Shown one piece after another: positions 47,943 to 48,352 of a DNA stretch of 48,352 nt. Source of the DNA: Neobacillus terrae (GTDB lineage Bacteria; Bacillota; Bacilli; Bacillales; Cytobacillaceae). The translations under genes and the position numbers were made by a program. The stretch is from NCBI RefSeq assembly GCF_011393025.1, contig NZ_JAAOEO010000026.1, positions 1 through 48,352 on the forward strand. Reading direction: 5' to 3'. How positions within the stretch are numbered: the stretch's first letter is position 1; each line of letters starts with the position of its first letter. The notes beneath the pieces were generated by a model that saw only the letters and a program-made list of their open reading frames with translations, did no database searches and was not told the origin of the DNA.

Positions 47943-48062
47943 ATTATCAAGAAGTATGAAGAAAAATCTGAAGATCAATTAAAGCAGGAATTAGGTTCTT
48001 ATTTAATTGAACAAAAAGGAGATCGTGTCATAACGGATGATAATTCAAAAGACAACTTGTAA
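47943..48062 (+). CDS. Small acidic/basic peptide with an apparent ATT start
   Basis: The 39-codon frame IIKKYEEKSEDQLKQELGSY... ends ITDDNSKDNL. Its only plausible initiator is ATT at 47943, 5 bases after GGGAGG; a stop lies a few codons upstream and no ATG, GTG or TTG fits. ATT is a rare start in Bacillus (known for infC). The compact charged sequence and good ribosome site make a real peptide plausible. Otherwise a start mutation (ATG to ATT) has occurred. Confidence 0.4.
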   Translation: MIKKYEEKSEDQLKQELGSYLIEQKGDRVITDDNSKDNL

Positions 48063-48063
48063 A

Positions 48064-48104
48064 AGGAAAGGGTGATACCAGATGAAGAGGTATTGCCCTT
48101 TCCT
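48064..48104. repeat. Inverted repeat AGGAAAGGG/CCCTTTCCT
   Basis: A perfect 9-bp inverted repeat with a 23-base loop follows the stop of the ATT-start frame. It has no U-tract, so it is not a standard terminator; it overlaps the start of the next small frame. Confidence 0.4.
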
Positions 48105-48222
48105 ATCTGCGTTTCATATCTTATATAATAAAGTATTGATACAAATTCATTGGGAAAAATTTCAGGTTGAAGAGAGTGTTTTGAGGTGGTATTCTAATTT
48201 AGCTGCTTCGTTAACGAATTGA
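48082..48222 (+). CDS. Possible 46-residue peptide
   Basis: AAGGGTG lies 8 bases before the ATG, giving MKRYCPFLSAFHILYNKVLI... to the TGA at 48220-48222. It is hydrophobic/aromatic and was not recognised. The start codon sits within the loop of the AGGAAAGGG inverted repeat, so its translation could be hidden. Weak evidence. Confidence 0.25.
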   Translation: MKRYCPFLSAFHILYNKVLIQIHWEKFQVEESVLRWYSNLAASLTN

Positions 48223-48352
48223 AGTTGAAAAACAATTTCTTTTCTTTTTCGTAGAAGTTGACACCAACGAATAGGTATGATAAGATAATAAATGTCGCTG
48301 ATTCATTAACTTTCTTATTTTTAAGGGGTTGACGAAGCTAGCAACATATTAT

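Noticed and set aside
1..48352. tRNA and rRNA genes
   Set aside because: No cloverleaf-like sequences or rRNA signatures were seen on either strand by eye; a tRNAscan run would settle it.

Overview
The window looks like a chromosomal segment of an aerobic, spore-forming, low-GC Bacillaceae member (Bacillus/Neobacillus/Mesobacillus-like). Evidence is the AAGGAGG-type ribosome binding sites, frequent TTG and GTG starts, intrinsic terminators with U-tracts, and relatives of Bacillus proteins: a YugI-like S1 protein, YlmA-like ATPase, CspB-type cold shock protein, YqgE-type MFS remnant, an ExsF-like exosporium-type protein and a YuzC-like coat protein. No tRNA, rRNA or CRISPR array was seen. All family calls come from reading motifs, not from database searches.

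Layout. (1) 1-5.3 kb holds tiny genes, a glycine-rich tandem-repeat protein and an HpaB-type flavin hydroxylase, littered with about seven copies or half-copies of a dispersed palindromic repeat. (2) 5.3-8.4 kb holds a YugI-like gene followed by wreckage: a structured non-coding stretch, a truncated higher-GC helicase/nuclease, and a frameshifted tyrosine recombinase. (3) 8.6-15.0 kb is one operon with overlapping genes: lipoprotein binding protein, alkaline-phosphatase-superfamily phosphodiesterase, two ABC permeases, ATPase, DeoR regulator and PHP-domain phosphoesterase. (4) 15.2-31.7 kb is a bacterial microcompartment locus for ethanolamine: eutS-eutP, eutW-eutV, eutA-eutB-eutC-eutL-eutE-eutM-pduL-x-eutN-eutM2-eutB2-eutC2, then an APC permease and a malate dehydrogenase-like gene. 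(5) 31.9-48.4 kb is ordinary accessory chromosome: MFS efflux, csp, a decayed marR/carD/MFS cluster, thioesterase, LysR, galM with a galactanase relic, YlmA, a PAS-GGDEF-EAL protein, radical SAM plus ASCH pair, HAD hydrolase and a coat-like protein.

How it works together. EutW/EutV should sense ethanolamine. Phosphorylated EutV (REC-ANTAR) should bind three leader hairpins, before eutS, eutW and eutA, each overlapping a terminator, and let transcription continue. EutBC with adenosylcobalamin splits ethanolamine to acetaldehyde and ammonia, EutA reactivates the lyase, EutE makes acetyl-CoA and PduL makes acetyl phosphate, inside a shell of EutS, EutL, EutM, EutM2 and EutN. The locus lacks eutH, eutT, eutG and eutQ; an APC permease seems to replace eutH. 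A second, divergent lyase pair (EutB2/EutC2) has changed active-site residues. The operon just upstream plausibly imports and hydrolyses a phosphoester or phosphonate, possibly a source of ethanolamine; this is inference.

The two metabolic operons are bracketed by same-orientation copies of one integrase-tail sequence (7634-7785 and 31919-32041), suggesting a mobile or recombined island.
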